Source of the DNA: Pseudomonas sp.
Lineage (GTDB): Bacteria > Pseudomonadota > Gammaproteobacteria > Pseudomonadales > Pseudomonadaceae
Assembly: GCA_007117785.1 (NCBI GenBank)
Contig: SKFV01000218.1
Coordinates: 1 to 6,605 of the forward strand
Direction: 5' to 3'
Length of the DNA: 6,605 nucleotides
Under the pieces are notes generated by a model. The model was not told where the DNA came from. It did no database searches and was given only the letters and a program-made list of their open reading frames with translations. Positions 5,171 to 6,605 of the stretch are shown in pieces; position 1 is the stretch's first letter, and every line of letters starts with the position of its first letter. Made by a program: the position numbers and the translations under genes.

Positions 5171-6605
5171 TGAGAACACCGCTACTGCTTCCCCTGTCCC
5201 TCGCCTGCCTGACGGCCAGCCAACTGAGCCACGCCGACAGCACGCCTCTCAGCCTGCCGACCCAGGTCGTGCTGGGCAGCCAGCAAACCGAGGCCGATGC
5301 CCGCCTGCCACTGACCCGCGATTCGGTCAGCGGCGCGCAACTGCAACCCAATGCACTCGGCGCCAACCTCTCGGAAAGCCTGCAACGGGTGCCCGGCATA
5401 CTTGCGCTCAACCGCGAGAACTATGCGCAGGATTTGCAGATTTCCTCGCGCGGCTTTGGCTCACGCGCCCAGTTCGGTGTGCGGGGCGTGCGCCTGGTGC
5501 AGGACGGCATTCCGCTGACCATGCCCGACGGCCAGGGCCAGCCGGCGCTGTTTGATCTGGATACCCTGGACCGCATCGACGTACTGCGTGGCCCGCTGGC
5601 CGCGCTCTATGGCAATGCCTCCGGCGGCGTGATCCAGGGTTTCAGTGGCGAAGGCCCGTTTTATCCGACACTGGAAAACCGCACCGCGGTCGGCAGTGAC
5701 GGCCTCTGGCGTTCGCGCCTGCGCTATGGCGCTCAGCACGATGCCGTGAATATCCAGGCCAGCCTGGCCAGACTGGAGACCGACGGCTATCGCGACCACA
5801 GCGACACCCGCCGCGATACCGGTAGCCTGCGCCTGGGTATTGATATTGATGACGTCTCCAGCCTGACCCTGCTGTTCAATGCCCTGGATCAACCCGATAC
5901 CCAGGATCCGCTGGGCCTGACCGCCGACCAGGTGCGGGAAGACCGCCGCCAGGCCGTCGCCGGTAGTCAGACCTTTGATACCCGAAAAAGCGTTCGCCAT
6001 CAGCAGGGCGGCATGAATTACCAGCGCCAGTTGAGCAATGCCGATCAAATCACCCTGATGGTCTACGGCGGTACCCGAGAGGTGCAGCAATTTCTCGCCT
6101 TTCCCGGTAGCGGGCAGTTTGCCGGTGGCGGCGTGATTGAACTGGATCGCCGCTTCGGTGGTGCCGAACTCGGCTGGCAACGCCAGACTGTCGCCTTTGG
6201 CCTGCCGGTCGAACTGGCCGCCGGCCTGACCTGGGATTACCAGGGCGAAGAACGCCTCGGGTTCGTCAATCAACAGGGCCGCAAGGGCAATCTGCAGCGC
6301 GATGAATTCAACCGCGTACAGGGCCGCGATGCCTACCTGATCTCCACCTGGACCCTGCACCCGGACTGGACCCTGACAGCTGGCGCGCGGCACAGCCAGG
6401 TGCGTTTCAGTTCGGATGATGACTACTTTGAAGACGGCAGTGACGACAGCGGCAGCAGCCGCTTCAACCAGACCAACCCGGCCCTCGGCCTCAGCTACCA
6501 ATGGACCCCGGCACTCAGCCTGTATGCCGCCCTCGGCAAGGGGTTTGAAACCCCCACCGCGCAGGAACTGGCCTACCGGCCAAGTGGTAGCGGGCTGAAT
6601 CTGGA
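5170..6605 (+). CDS. yncD: TonB-dependent outer-membrane receptor, YncD/PqqU type (3' end cut by window)
   Basis: This outer-membrane transporter is powered by TonB-ExbBD; 478 residues are visible of about 700 expected. A signal peptide ends near SHA-22, and PTQVVLG (30-36) is a possible TonB box. The plug domain spans roughly 45-160 and has NLSESLQRVPGI (66-77), ISSRGFGSRAQFGVRG (91-106), DGIPLTMPDGQGQ (112-124) and VLRGPLAALYGNASGGV (138-154). Beta-barrel strands follow, with the landmarks GYRDHS (206-211), an acidic loop DDDYFEDGSDDSG (416-428) and GKGFETPTAQELAYRP (456-471). These blocks match E. coli YncD, renamed PqqU for its uptake of pyrroloquinoline quinone. The substrate here is inference, since family members differ. 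The ATG overlaps the yrdA stop (TGATG), with AAGG at 5159-5162 as ribosome binding site, so the two genes are probably co-transcribed. The gene lacks a stop inside the window. Confidence 0.93.
   Translation, partial: MRTPLLLPLSLACLTASQLSHADSTPLSLPTQVVLGSQQTEADARLPLTRDSVSGAQLQPNALGANLSESLQRVPGILALNRENYAQDLQISSRGFGSRAQFGVRGVRLVQDGIPLTMPDGQGQPALFDLDTLDRIDVLRGPLAALYGNASGGVIQGFSGEGPFYPTLENRTAVGSDGLWRSRLRYGAQHDAVNIQASLARLETDGYRDHSDTRRDTGSLRLGIDIDDVSSLTLLFNALDQPDTQDPLGLTADQVREDRRQAVAGSQTFDTRKSVRHQQGGMNYQRQLSNADQITLMVYGGTREVQQFLAFPGSGQFAGGGVIELDRRFGGAELGWQRQTVAFGLPVELAAGLTWDYQGEERLGFVNQQGRKGNLQRDEFNRVQGRDAYLISTWTLHPDWTLTAGARHSQVRFSSDDDYFEDGSDDSGSSRFNQTNPALGLSYQWTPALSLYAALGKGFETPTAQELAYRPSGSGLNL

Noticed and set aside
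4571..5179. Open frame of 202 codons on the minus strand over yrdA
   Set aside because: The plus strand shows a full hexapeptide-repeat protein with metal ligands and a good ribosome binding site. The antisense frame is Ala/His-rich without motifs.
5461..6501. Long open frame of 346 codons on the minus strand, antisense to the receptor gene
   Set aside because: The plus strand here encodes a clear TonB-dependent receptor. The antisense frame has low-complexity Ala/Gly/Gln/Ile composition and no motif, typical of a mirror of GC-rich coding sequence.

Overview
The window looks like core chromosome of a Pseudomonas-type gammaproteobacterium (Pseudomonadaceae, possibly a marine or Halopseudomonas-like lineage; the genus is inference). 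The reasons are a CoxB with a C-terminal cytochrome c domain, a prlC gene directly followed by a yheV-type zinc-ribbon gene, a yrdA-type gamma-carbonic-anhydrase gene beside prlC, and moderately high GC with strong C/G third-position preference. I see no insertion sequence, CRISPR array, tRNA, rRNA or sign of recent transfer.

Layout. Positions 1-1066 (minus) hold most of coxB, with its 3' end cut by the window edge. Positions 1067-1532 are a long, AT-richer divergent control region with a candidate Anr/Fnr box, CTATACT elements on both strands, hairpins in the coxB leader and two adjacent palindromes. Positions 1533-2171 (plus) encode a 212-residue alpha-helical protein I do not recognise. 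It ends at a terminator (2173-2200) that also holds the stop codon of the convergent yheV-like gene (2183-2452, minus). That gene overlaps the end of prlC (2449-4497, minus; oligopeptidase A) by 4 bases, so the two form an operon. A 121-base divergent spacer (4498-4618) separates prlC from a plus-strand pair: yrdA (4619-5170) and a YncD/PqqU-type TonB-dependent receptor that starts at 5170 and runs off the right edge.

Function. coxB makes the copper-A and cytochrome c subunit of an aa3/caa3-type terminal oxidase, and its upstream signals suggest control by oxygen and growth phase. prlC-yheV is a cytosolic peptide-degradation unit with a small putative zinc protein. yrdA and the receptor touch by one base and are probably co-transcribed, although no shared pathway is established.

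Overall these are mostly well-known housekeeping genes. I found no clear undescribed system. The parts most worth a second look are the coxB control region, the unrecognised 212-residue protein, the terminator that holds a stop codon in its loop, and the yrdA-receptor coupling.
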